Assembly: GCA_038025085.1 (NCBI GenBank)
Contig: CM076147.1
Coordinates: 33,082,766 to 33,146,765, forward strand
Length of the DNA: 64,000 nucleotides
Source: Tetragonia tetragonoides
Lineage: Eukaryota > Streptophyta > Magnoliopsida > Caryophyllales > Aizoaceae
Direction of reading: 5' to 3'
Shown: positions 50,339 to 62,920 of the stretch, in pieces
Layout: every line of letters starts with the position of its first letter
Position numbering within the stretch: the first letter of the stretch is position 1
The notes under the pieces: model-generated
Databases searched by the model: none
The model's input: only the letters and a program-made list of their open reading frames with translations
Told to the model about the DNA's origin: nothing
Translations under genes and position numbers: made by a program

Positions 50339-53300
50339 CACCTTGAAGGACTTCAAGTCTTCAACGGTTCAACCCCATGGCGAATCCCATGGCAGTAGAC
50401 AACCTTGCTTTAAGCGAATGTTAATTATACAATAGGATATTAATAGGATATTAGATATAACCAATTAAGAGTTGAGCTGCTATGGTTTAAGGCTATATAT
50501 TAGTGCGAAAATTGTGTGACTATTCAATATTAATGTATCACAGTGATTGACTTGGAATTTCCATAAATTAGCTCACTATAATCGCTCAATTACATGCCCA
50601 ACTAGCCAGCTTTATGTTTCTTTCTTCTTTATTATTGATTTTTTTTTTCTATTATGGAAGCTCTATAGCCCTCTTTTGATTTAAAAACTTAATTAGAAAT
50701 GCCTTCTTCTTTTTTGGTAAGATTTTTTTGTGGCTACCATTATGATTTAATTTTTATATACTTAATATGTATATAAAGCAAGTGTACACATAGTAATATT
50801 ATGGAGAGAGTATAATTTGGGTTGCCTTTTTTTTATAATGAAGGGTTAAATCGTCAACATAAGAAATTAATGACCTGGTATTAGTGTTTATTGGCCTGGC
50901 AATAACATCGGCCTAAAAAAATGGGACTTACACATTTGTTAATTTGGCCGGAAAAACAGGAGTACTAGGTGATTAAATTTCATTGTGTTTGATAAGATGG
51001 TTTTTAAGATCAAATAAGATGATTTTTGTCGAAGATCTTTCTTTGGTGTTTTTTTTTTATTTCTTTTCCCATGGACCGCAACAAACAAACATCAACCTTT
51101 TCCCTTCGTACCTATGTGTGTTGGAACTATTAATGCAGCTACCTCACAAGGTAAAAATATTTGTCTTAAATAGAATACAAAAACTTGTCTGGTCTCACTA
51201 TGAGATGGAAGTCACCTTATGCAATCACGGTTTCTAAAATGTGACCCCAATATCTATAAAAAGTAACTCCACCTTAATGTAAGTTGACCTCACACAAAAA
51301 ATGCTCTAAATAAAATACTCACACGATTACCAAAAAAGAAGAAAAAAAAAAACTCGCCGATTACTTGTAATACTAACCTCTAAAAATAACCTAAACCAGG
51401 TGGTGAATCCAGCAGTATAGAACTTGGGTACGGGATCCCCTTTCAACAAACTACGAGTCTATGACAACACCATCAGACCAAAAATAACTATGAGAACACT
51501 TACTATCATCGATTTGAATGTTTGCCTAATCGTAGTACCACGATATTACCACCCATTCGTTCCGTTCAACAAATGAAGATTGAAGTTTTGCGTTTATACG
51601 GCACCTAAGTATTCATCCATAGCGATAGTGTTTCTGTTTCAGCCCATTTTAAAAGGTGATAGAAAAAATGTCTTGAACTCGAACCTACCTAAAAAATCAA
51701 CCCCTTAAAACACCGCCAAGACATTTGATTCGGGATGGAGGAAACACTAGACCGAATAATTGGATACATTTTTCAAAACGACGCGGCAACAGTGATGCTG
51801 TCAAAATTAGACAAGCTGCATCTTTGCCGAAGCCCAGAACTCTAGAACACACAGGGAGAGGAGAGTGGGGATAACAGAAGATGTAGGAGAATCCAATGAC
51901 ATGGATATTTTTGGGCCTAACAATTTGACTCGCATAAACCTCCCAGGTTTTGAAAGAAACAAAACATTTGGAGCATCCTATCACTTATGGTCTTCAATCG
52001 GAAGCTAAAACCACATTCGAAACAAAAAGGTGACGCATATTTGAGACCACCTTGTTTGCTAAGTTTTTGTTTTGCTCGGTACCTTGTTTGCTAAGTGGGC
52101 AATACAGTAGGAAGCCATAATCACCAAGTGTTCGCTATCATAGAATTCGCGGAACCTCAAGAGCTTTCATGGAGGAAACGGGGGTGGAAAACTCTAATTA
52201 TATTACTCTGTGGGTTGCTCACGAGTAGGATAGTGCAGTGGACTGATTCAAGGGCAACAAGCCAACAAGCATGCGTGATTGATAATTACCCCCCAATCCG
52301 CTCTCGCACGCTGCTACTAACGGGGTCTATCTTAGAAACATCAAAATCGACATAGTTGGCCTAGAGTTGATAAGGATTTTTTTTCCCAGAGATGACTTAG
52401 GCTATTAAAGCTAATGTTCCTCTGGTACATGAAATGGCGAGATCCGACATGCTTAGATAGATACCAGACACGAGTTCTCTGCAGCTCCATGACTTGGGCC
52501 TTGGTAATGTCAGAATACACTGATAACTTGATAAGCTCAAATTAGATACTGTTTCAGTATTTCCCAAGACAAAATGACCACCAAAGAAAAATCCTAAACG
52601 ATCCTAAACCCCTACCCAGGAAAATAGAATTGTTGAAAAGACCGACGCTAAGATGGAATCACCCGACTCCAAACTCTACTATAGGAAAATAACAGTAAGT
52701 AGTGCCTTCATCCTAAACACATGGGACTCTCTACTAAAGTAATTTTAAGTCTATCTCCGTCTCCCCCTGTCAAAAATCGCCTATCCAAGATTTCTTTCTG
52801 TTGGGGAAGAGAAAAAATACTTATATTCTACCACGTTTCATGGGCAAACGCCCTTCACACCTAAATCCTCTAACACGCACTACACTAACTAAAACAAAGA
52901 TAATCTCAAATTACCTACATGTTCACTCTCAACTTCTTAATTCCAAGAGCTCTAAAAAACAATACCGTGAAGAAAATACCTTCAGAAGAACCGATTAATC
53001 CAGCAGGCTTCTCACAAGTTCAAGATCAAATGCCACGCGGAGGCTGTTTCTTACCATAGCCCATCCAACAAATCGACACACTAGCATCATTCCCCCCCCC
53101 CCCGGTCACCTCTAAATACTTCCCTAGAAAAGTTCCTCAAAGCCTATCCAACAACTCAACAAATTTCAATCATCCTCCCTTCCCCGCCCGTGACCTCTGA
53201 AAACTTATCTTGTAAGCTCCTCGTCCATCCTGATGCACCACCCGTCCACCCCCATCCCCCTTGTCCCCATCCCCACCAAAAAGCCCACTTATCTCTTAAT

Positions 53301-53986
53301 ACTTGTCTCTTCCCAACAAACAAAACACTTGCAAGTTGCAAGCAAGAAAGACCCAAGAACACTGCTTCTCACCATAATGAGCAAAGTTGTGCTAAAAGCC
53401 AACTTTGTGATGACTTGATCACAAAGCTTAGACTATTAGTGCTTGGTCCTCCACTATTAAGACTTCAAAGCTGGGTAGATCACAAATGATGAACTGAACT
53501 GAAGCAAACCCTGCATGCATACCTGACAGCGTACAACAATGTCTTTGGACGAGAAATTTGAAGCTTGAATCCAATACCTTGATCAGCTTCAAAATCTTGT
53601 GTGAGAAAAAGATGTCAGACCACCAACTAAAAAGCATCCAAATTCTATACTGTGGTAAGGCATTGCTCCCCTCTTCATATAACTCAATGCAAGCCTCCGA
53701 CTTCAAGCTAAGAAAATGAAGTGGGTTAGCAGAATAAATAGAGGATAATCATGATGAGTCGTCCATAGCCGACCAATCTACTAGATCTGTGTCAACAAAA
53801 CCAACAAAAGTTGAAAATTAGAACTGAAGAAAACATGAGTCCAAAGTTGTGTGGTCCAAGGTCGAAACACGACAAAATACCAGTATAATCTATGTTGGTA
53901 CATTACCTAAACAAAAGATGATCAAATGTTGAAATATGTGACCTTTTTATATACACTATTACCTCAGAGGATTTGTCTTGCCAGCT
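50339..53986. other. Gene-free region
   Basis: Nothing recognisable on either strand. The ORFs up to 99 codons (51697-51984, 52095-52355, 53190-53489, 53428-53706) lack domains, and their surroundings contain frequent stops. There is a short C-run at 53094-53103. The part next to 53987 may be the 3' untranslated region of the ligase gene. Confidence 0.4.
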
Positions 53987-56900
53987 CTAGTGAAATCTTT
54001 TCCGTTTATGACCATGATAATATTCCCCATGGTCATCGTCTGAGTATTTAGTCATCCTTTCACGGTTACTATGCAGCTCCTTCTCATTTGATTTCGAGAT
54101 TTTCTTTGGATGTCGGGATCTATGGTTGAATTCTTCTCGCCTTTGCCTCGCACTGCCACTGGAATAACTGTGTTCCATGCTAGACCTTGAGTGGCTGTGA
54201 TAATCCCTATCAGGTCTGTGATCATGTTCCATTCTCCTCCTTTTAGTGCTCTCTCTTTCAGAGTCCCTACCATACCGCACTGTTGTTTCGTCATTCTTTC
54301 TGAAGTTTCTGTGGTACTTCTCATGCCTGTCTTCCCTAGGATGAGTCCCACAGCCAGACAAGTCTTTTTCTGAAGTTGATCTCTCTGACTGGAAAACCCT
54401 GAGATCTCTTCCACCCTCTTGGTGGGAGATTTTTTCCTGCCTTTCACCATATGAGTATGTATCATCATCAGAATGATTGCGATTTCTATGTTTCCCTTCT
54501 GACCTTTTGGCAAGATTGTCATCAGAGTGATTCATCCCTCTTTCCATTTTGTCACGCTGCATACCAAACTCATGAACTGGATGACAAGTCCGTCCTCTGC
54601 AAAAGAGAAGCTTTAGTGACAAACGAGAAAGAATATACTGAAATCATTAAAGCATACTTCCCTTGTAGTTTATTTTTTATTTTATTCTTTTTTTAACATA
54701 CATGAGTATCCAAGCTCTGCTTGACTAATCCCATGGGCCCAGAAAACCTCCAGTGGCCCTGACGGGACTCGAACCTAGGACCCCTTGTAGTTTCTTTATG
54801 TCCTCTGTGAAATTAGAATACAATGCTGCAATCGATATTGCAACTTATTTCTGAAACATATGACTACGACTTACGAATGTGCTCCCAATCCACACTAAAT
54901 TGACACAATTACAGGGGTAATAACTTTTCATTTTATCATATACATATAGACCTGCCAAACGGGTCGATCGGGTTTGGGTTCGGTTTCATCGGGTTTGGGT
55001 TCGGTTTCAACGGGTTAGGGTCATTTTCGGGTCGGGACGCATTTCGGGTTCGGGTTGCCTGGCCCAGAGTTCCCGGGTTAAGGTCAACCTAGAGGGTCAG
55101 AAGCGTCATTTAATATATATTTTTTTCCTCCATTCTTAACCATTATTTTGTTCAAATGAAACATTAAGCAAAGTTGTACATTATTTTAACTTCTAAGGAC
55201 CTAATGACAATTTTTTAAAATATTTTGTACATATTTAAAAATATTAAATATGCTCTAAGAGAAATTAATTAGCGATATACTGACCAAGGGTGGATATAGG
55301 TCCCCAAAGTGGTTATAGGGGCAACCGGTTCGGGAAAATAATGTAAATTAAAAGTAATTAAAGACTGTCCGACTTGTCAAAAAGGCATTCCAATCGATCT
55401 TTTCATCATTACATAAGATGTTATTCAAATTTTCGGGTCAATTGACCCAAGAAATGTCGGGCTTAACAGGCTAGGGTCAAATCGGGTTTTAGGGTCGAAA
55501 AAACTTTGTCAGAACCCTTAAAAACGGGTTGGGTTTACGGGTCGGGTCAGCATTTGACAAGTCTATATACAGGCATACAGCGCGTTAGTGGAGTGTCAGA
55601 AGGAAACCAAGGGTAAGGGAACCATAGTGCAGACAAGAGTGACATTGTAACTGGTGGTGTTCTGCTAACATGCTAAGATAGACGTACAACCATTATAGCA
55701 TACACTTAAACCTAAACAACATATCAACATCACCATTTTGAACATGGCTCTACCACCATTACTAGAAATAGGAGCTAATACATATTATCAGACACATACC
55801 TTCCCAAATCCCCGTTATAAATTCTCTGTTGATTCTCGTGACTCTGCATAAGTTCAGCATACCTTGGTTGTGGACCATTGCTCCCTGGGGGTGGTGCCAT
55901 GCATCCTGCTCCCAGATTCATGTTGCCACTGTGCCATCATCTCAAGGTCAGTGATCTAACATAGAAGGGTTTTTCAATTTTATTGGTTTCGGGTGGGGGT
56001 TGGGGGGTGGGGGGAGGGGAATGCAATAAACTGAATATGTTTGTCAAGCTTCCAGAATGTGCACTAGTATGTTAAGAATAAGTAAGGGTGGTCGTATTGG
56101 CCATGCTACAGAGCCTTAAGTTAAAATATTATTCTTGGATGCAAACTTGTCATTAAGAAAAGAGGAAAATTTCCCGAATTTAATTATTTATTTTAGATAA
56201 CATGGCAAGTCACCTTTGATTTCTGAGCACCAAAACCTCATTCCATTGACGTGATATCTAGAACTAGTGAATATATGTAGACCGAATAGAAATAACAAAG
56301 GAATGCAAATGTCGCAACAGTTACCTGGGAGCAGGATATACAGCATACATTGATGGAGCATAGGGAGGATACACAAATGATGTAACTGGGGGCATGGTAT
56401 TATTATACAACATCCCCGGGCCTCCATACATGTTGACAAAGGGTCTGATGTTTGGTTGACTACCGGGCCAGTATGGTGGTGCACAACCTGGAGTAGACCC
56501 CACATAAGAGGCATCCCCTGGGTCGCAGGATGAGTCAGAAATAAATGATGAGCCCAATATACCATGTTACCACCATAAGATATAAACTAGAGAGCTAAAG
56601 TGAACAACAATGGGAGGGAGAAAAACTACACACCACTCCAGTGATTTGTGTGAGAACTTGCAGCAACGGGACAGTCTCTAATTAAATGATCCGGAGAACC
56701 GCACATGTAGCATGTCCGTTGACCCTGAAATATAGAAGATCAATCATAAACAAGTCCACTGAGTCATCACAACTACAACACAGATGACCCGCCCCTCTCC
56801 AGTCTAGAAAAACATATCAAATATAGAACATACCACGAGGTGCTAAAGAAGTAACATGCAACAATTGTTTATGCATTAATTCGCTTACAATAATATCCTT

Positions 56901-59900
56901 ATCTAATAAAATTCATTTTACCTTCCAAAGTAAGGATTGCACACGGGTTGAAACTTGGGATTATTGAGAGGAAATTTCTCACTTGGGATTAATATTGGCA
57001 TACAGCCCAAACTTGGGATTATCTAGAGCTCTTTTTCATTAATTTTTAACAATGTAATCGTAAAGTTAAGACCTCCATTACTCCAGCTCAGGAAAACGGG
57101 GATGGAGAGCTCTGACAAACTAAGCTCCCCTCACATCCCAAATTCTATCATACTTAGCTCCCATCTCATAATGGAAACACACGTGCGTGCGCGCACACAC
57201 ACACACCACACACGCGCGTGCGTGCACAGTCTATCCCTAAATTTGACGAGGCATTGGGGTGAGGGAGATATAAAAGGCATTGAATGGTCCATACTCCATA
57301 CCTCTTTGAATAATACATATAAATGAAAACATCAAATTAAGAGGTCTCAGTAATTACCTTTCTTAGTCTGCCAGGAGCTGCAAAATTTGTGTCCTCACCT
57401 GCATGATAAAAAAAAATATATCAAAATTAGAAGCTTACAACGCAACAATCTTCAATTGTCAAATTAAAGTAACACACGAGGAAAAAATACCTCGGTTAAA
57501 TATACGAAATCCATCCACTTTCTTGGTACAAGAATCTACTTCCAAGAAAAAAAATGTAAAGAGGAAAAAATAGAGTATTAAAGATAGGGAATGTGTTGAG
57601 GTAAAAGACATGAAATCATAGTGGCTCAAACTTTTGCAATGGCACTTTTTAACCCATTTTAATCTGACAAGACAAATCATGAGAATATCTAGTCTGGTCA
57701 AGCGGAATTCACACTGTTTACATGCTTATGGTTACAAGATTTAACATCATATGGAAAAGATGAAAAAACGTGATAGTACCTTCCTCATCTGTTCGAACCA
57801 TATTTTGAGGGTCGTTTTCCCCTTCAAATTCAGTGGAATCTTCCACAGCACCAGGCTTACTAACATGAGCAAGACCATATGATTTGTTTGGCGGCATTTG
57901 GTTTGATCTCTTACCCATTGCACAACGGTTCAACTGCAAATTTCTATGTGTAACAGTTGCAGCATAAGACAACTCCTTCACTTGAATACCAGATTCATCA
58001 TCTGTACATCAACCAACAGTTAAAACATCACCCAAGTCAGTAACTCATTCCACTCTAAATCCATACATCTAATATATCCAGTGAACAATTATTATGCTCA
58101 ACATAATCAAAGTACACGATACCTGGCACAAATCTGTGAAGATCATTTTCTGAGCCATTACGTAGAAGTTGAGACTCGAGAAAATGCTCTATTGCCTGTC
58201 TCAGTGAAACATTTGGTAGCAAATCATTTGCTTTGCATTTGGTGGAAGAACACATAGGACATTTTGAGTTCTCAGCCAAAGATTGACGAATGCCTGTACC
58301 AAAGATACGCAAAAATGTTAAACAGGGAGTAGCAAGGGGCATATAGGCCTTCCACAAACTCTAAAGATAATGTACTCTTAAAGGATCCTCCGGGCCAGGA
58401 AAAAGGTGTGAGTAATATATCCATTATACTCCCTGAAATGTATTTATTAACATTTCTAATGCCAGAGGGTCATATAATAATGTAGATACAACTCCCTCAG
58501 TTTCTTTAATTTATTGTTTTCCCTTTTAGAGGTTGAACTTTGACCTCAAATTTCTCTCAATATATAAATGTAAAATTATAAGTATCTTTGAATATGGATA
58601 TAACGATATATATTTCGTATTGTTCATAATTTCCGGTAAATTATCAACCTCAAAAATCGAAAACGACAACAAAAAAATTTAAAGATAAGCATAAGCCAAC
58701 TCTTAAAATGCAATAGATATCTCTTGTGACAAATATATGTCCAGGAACTTACACTTTTCACAGAAGCTGCGCTGACAGCATGGTATCATGACAGCCTCTT
58801 TGAAATAATTTCTGCAGAGAGAACATTTCAGCTCTGATGGCATCTCACTTCTGTCCATTGCTAAATGATTTGCAGGCAACGTTCTGTGAAAAATCAAGAA
58901 AAAAATCAGCATCAGATATCTCTCATCACACAATCATTTGAGACTCATTGCACAACTATGCTCTTTTTAAAAGAGAACTTACTTTTCCAGCTGCATTTGT
59001 TCCTCATTTTTCGGCTTCGACTGCATCACTAAGGTGCTACCCTCATTTGCACTACAATCTGACACGAAGAATCGCAAGAATGAGCATAATAGAATTTCCA
59101 ATTTCTAGAGCAGAATAGCAGAGACTATGTACCTTTTGTAGCAGACTGACTTGGGTGAGTTGCATCGAGCTTGTGGCAGCTCACTAGCGGTTCCTGAGAG
59201 CATCTGTATCAAACCATTCACATTCGAAGGACTTTAATCAGGTACATGCAAAATGACTTAGTGAACTTGTGGTATACCTCAAACTAGTATAGAATAGCTC
59301 CATAGATTTAAAACAATGCATACCATAAAAATCCCAAAACCCTTTTTTAGTCTCTTCCCCCTCTTAGGAGGGCTGCGTGGGGAGCGAGAGGCAGAAGCAT
59401 ACCTTGGAGCAATACAATTCTTCATTTCACTGTTGTTAGGTTGCAGCTTTCCACGATCAGGTAACTTTGCCTCAGGAAGTGGACACAAGTCAACTCCAAA
59501 ATCATCAAAGACACTTGTTTCCTCAATCTGCAGAGCACAAAACATGTTTAGTAAACTTACTTAATAATCAACAAATCTATCCATCAGTATCACTTAGAAC
59601 ACGGTACATTCAGGTACAGAACATAGTTTATTGTGTAGCTTAATTGTTCATAGGGCTATGTTGAGTGGTATGTATTCTGGAATCGTCATTTAAATTGATG
59701 GTCAAACTTTTTTATGCATATGACTCATTGGATTGTTAAGCAACATAAACCAATTACAATAAGTGCCAACATAACTTAATTGACAAATGAAGAAGATTAT
59801 AGACACATTGAACTACAACAACAACAGCCCAGGGAGCATCTGAGATTTCTAATGTACGCAGCCATACCCCTAGCTAGTTGTCTTGTAGAGATGCTGTTTT

Positions 59901-62649
59901 TGTTAGACCTTGAAGTTGAATGAATGAAAGAGTAAAATAAATATATGAATTAATTAATGGGTGAATGGGTGAATGGATGAGTAGCGATGAAGGAACAGAA
60001 ATAAGTACATAAATAAATGAAATAATAAATAGACGAAGAAAGTGCAACGAACAACAACAGGTAAGAAACGGGTTACACACTCTGAAAAGGATAAAGAAAC
60101 CTCTCCCTCTCTGGTAGATTCAAAAAGAGCATCTAGTACAACCCGAGAAACAGTCTATAAAGCTGATGACAAGTTTAAGAAGAATAATGAAACTAAAGAA
60201 TATCAGGATCCTCAACATACCGCAGCAGGAGGCTCGACAGTATTTACAAGTTTGGCTTCCCTACCACCGAAGCACCCTTCTGAGACATCACCAGCCCTGC
60301 ATGGTCTTATTTTACGTGAGAAACTGAAGGAAATAGTAAAATAAATAAATGGTGCTAAGCTTTATAGTATTGTATAAGCCTCACATAATACTTAATTAAA
60401 TTCAACTCCAACAGAAAATGGTAAATAAAAACCGACAATCAGTTCCATTGCAGTCATAGCCACATCTAGTCTGAAAGAAGCAGACCTTCACATGCAATTT
60501 TCCATATCAGGAATTATATACATGCTACATTTGCGTCATCAAAAGTAGAGGATTAGGCTTACAGAGCGGAGCATATCACTAAACATATACATTTGCCGTC
60601 TACTATTACCTGAAACTATTAGGCTTTTGAGGTAACACCTACGAATTTCACATTCTTGGAGTAGATAGTTATAAACACAAAAACAACAAGAGACAAAAAT
60701 GTATATAAAAAATAATAATAATAAAATGAGCAAAACAAGAGGTTGATTTTTAGTGAGCAATGCTAACAGTAATCTTTCTCATTGTGGCCTTTCACATTTT
60801 GTTTCCATTTCTCTGTTTTCACAGGGGTAACATTGTATCTAAAAATATCAAACTTAGATATAAAAGAAGTTCCATCCAGAGCATATGAAAAATAAATCTT
60901 ACAGGGATCCCGTCAACAATCTAAGGCTCTAAGTATTTGAAATTCAATGTCAAGAAACTTAGTTAGCAAGGAACTTTTAGGAATATAAAAGAAATGAAAA
61001 TATGAAATGGTTTTTATTTAATCTAACACACGACGAAAGGCAGGCTAAGGTAAGGCAAGGATGAGGCGCAAAAATAAAGGAAAGAAATCAAGGTGTATTG
61101 GAAGTGGACAAGCTGAAGTAACAAATGAGCTGTTAGGCCATCGTTGTTCCTCATATACTTTCCATTGTGCATAGTCATGATAGGAAATAACAAATATTGC
61201 CATGCCAAAACCGAGTTGCCAGCCATCAAAGTTAGTTAACGAGGAACCTAAGATTGAACATTAAGTTTTGCTTCATTCTTAAATTAACAAATTGTCATCA
61301 TAACAAAAAATCCATGCACGTATCGACGTGGATAATGGATTCAAAGCAGAATTTGATACTATATACGTCCCTTTCATGCAGGTCTTTAGCATCTCAACCT
61401 TCTACGCTAACTTGACGTGGATAATGAATTCAATGCAGAACTTAGATACTTTACATTTCATTCACGCAAGTCTTTAGCTTCTTAACCTTCTATATCAACT
61501 CGACAACAAATTCAATGCAGAACGTGCTACTCTACGTCCAATTCATGCATGTTTTTAGCATCTCGACGCTCTATTCTAAGTCGACGTGGATAATGAATTA
61601 TATGCAGAACTCCAATATGCTACATTCCATTCATGCAGGTTGTTAGCATCTTAACCTTCTATGCTACCTCGACGTGGATAATGAATTCAATGCAGAACTT
61701 AAATATACTACATTCCATTCATCAAGGCTTTAGCCTCTCAACCTTCTATATCAACTCAACAATAAATAACGCAAAACGTGCTACTCTACGTCCCATTGAT
61801 GCATGTTTTAGCATCTCGACGTGGATAATGAATTCAATGTTGATGCATGTTTTAGCATCTCAACATTCTAACTAACTCGACGTGGATAATGAATTCAATG
61901 CAGAACTTCAATACTCTACATTCCACTCATGCAGGTCTTTAGCATCTCGACCTTCTATGCTAACCCAACGTGGATAATGAATTCAATCCAGAACGTGCTA
62001 CTCTACGCCCCATTCATGCAGGTTTTAGCCTCTCGTCATAAAGAATCAAGTTCATCATCAAATTTAATCACAAAGCAAACACTTAAATCCATCACAAAAC
62101 ATAACATAACACATATAAACATGACTACACGAGTAAAATTCTCAGACAACCTCATTAACATCTTATGCATTTTCATATCTCATCTACAAGAGATGCACGA
62201 CCTAACAGGAATCCTAACTACCTATAGCAATTCCTACCAACGCGCTAAATCCACACATACAATAATTAAATTAATGAAAAACTTAGAGCATTTGAAAGCG
62301 AAAAAGCTACCTGAGCGTTGTTGCGGGAACTCTTTTAATAATCACATTCGAACCGCTAGGAATTCGAACATTCTCATCCTTATACTCTGAAATTCACACA
62401 AAACACACAAACAAAATTTACAATCTCAAACAAATTCCAAACAATTGAAATAGATTCAATTAGAGAGGAGAGAGAAAAACCTTGGCCAGATACAAAATCG
62501 GAGAAAACGAGTTCAACATCTTGAGAGAGATTGAGGTGTTTCTTTTTAACAATCTCGAATTTGAGATCGCGAATTGAGATAGATGATTGGCCACCTATAT
62601 CAATGGAATCGAAAGTTGCGGAGCTTCTAAACTTGAATCGAACAGCCAT
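53987..62649 (-). CDS. DWNN/RING/zinc-knuckle protein, RBBP6-like (PQT3-like) E3 ubiquitin ligase
   Basis: Fourteen exons on minus: 62649-62481, 62386-62311, 60296-60221, 59527-59403, 59203-59133, 59058-58983, 58883-58753, 58293-58123, 58001-57780, 57398-57358, 56724-56634, 56517-56325, 55928-55800, 54596-53987. The CDS is 2181 nt (726 residues), in phase throughout. Residues 1-80 are a ubiquitin-like DWNN domain (MAVRFKFRSS, ISIRDLKFEI, IPSGSNVIIKRVPA). Residues 217-256 are a RING/U-box (CSLC, IPCCQRSFCEKC, KCPMC). Residues 391-404 are a CCHC knuckle (CYMCGSPDHLIRDC). The Gly/Pro/Tyr-rich part (about 415-520) precedes an Arg/Ser/His/Asp-rich nuclear tail ending HKRKRFH. The family acts as nuclear E3 ligases linked to mRNA processing. 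In most family members I know the knuckle precedes the RING; here it follows. The exon 12 acceptor (CCCAG at 56518) was chosen because upstream frames hit a stop. Confidence 0.92.
54672..54781 (-). mobile_element. 5'-truncated SINE in the last intron of the ligase gene
   Basis: Flanked by an exact 12-bp duplication CCCTTGTAGTTT (54660-54671, 54782-54793). On minus it starts with a tRNA-like box B (GGTTCGAGTCCCGTCAGG) and ends in an A-rich tail. Box A is missing, so the copy is 5'-truncated. Confidence 0.8.
54947..55565. mobile_element. CGGGT-rich element with short inverted ends
   Basis: Starts TAGACCTGCCAAACGGGTCG and ends CGGGTCAGCATTTGACAAGTCTA, an imperfect inverted pair. Flanks TATACATA and TATACAGG match at 6 of 8 positions, suggesting a hAT-type 8-bp duplication. 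Both ends are packed with CGGGTTTGGG/CGGGTCGGG phrases around an AT-rich centre. It lies in the last intron of the ligase gene. Confidence 0.55.
55991..56019 (+). other. Potential G-quadruplex run
   Basis: Five runs of three or more G with short spacers, on the strand opposite to the ligase transcript, in intron 12. It fits the standard quadruplex pattern; folding is not shown. Confidence 0.5.
57178..57228. repeat. CA/CG alternating tract in ligase intron 10
   Basis: About 50 bp of alternating purine-pyrimidine (CACACGTGCGTGCGCGCACA and similar), nearly self-complementary and potentially Z-DNA- or cruciform-forming. Confidence 0.7.
61320..62035. repeat. Tandem repeat of about 87 bp in ligase intron 2
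   Basis: Units anchored on GACGTGGATAATGAATTCAA at 61325, 61414, 61583, 61671, 61818, 61879 and 61966, with diverged units between. Each continues TGCAGAAC..CTACATTCCATTCATGCAGG..TTTAGCATCTCGACCTTCTATGC. Spacings of 87-89 bp or near multiples, with some truncated units. The ORF at 61633-61875 is a by-product. Confidence 0.8.
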
Positions 62650-62823
62650 GGCGGAATTAGATTTCGTAAGGTTTTTCGATCATATGAATCGCAGAGATTA
62701 TATATTTAAGAAGGAAAGAGATTGAGATGAATCAATTTGGGGGGTTAGGATTCTTAGGAAACAAATTGCTGACAGAAGTGATTTTTTTTTGGTTTAGCTT
62801 TGGTGTTGATGTGTTTGTGTGTG

Positions 62824-62828
62824 TATAT

Positions 62829-62918
<90 letters not shown>
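62824..62918. repeat. (TA)n microsatellite upstream of the ligase gene
   Basis: About 95 bp of TA with one AAATAT interruption, roughly 175 bp upstream of the ligase start codon, so probably in its promoter. Confidence 0.95.

Positions 62919-62920
<2 letters not shown>

Noticed and set aside
51697..53706. Possible degraded LINE or gene on minus strand
   Set aside because: Frame-by-frame reading gave no consistent motifs of RT, RNase H or any family.
54745..54785. Possible tRNA T-arm
   Set aside because: Only box B is present; the 12-bp target duplication shows it is a truncated SINE.
58486..58690. Stowaway-like start ACTCCCTCAGTTTCTT
   Set aside because: No matching right end or TA duplication could be found, so it was not annotated as an element.
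60042..60344. Plus-strand ORF of 100 codons
   Set aside because: Antisense shadow covering exon 3 of the ligase gene, whose minus reading gives a phase-consistent exon.
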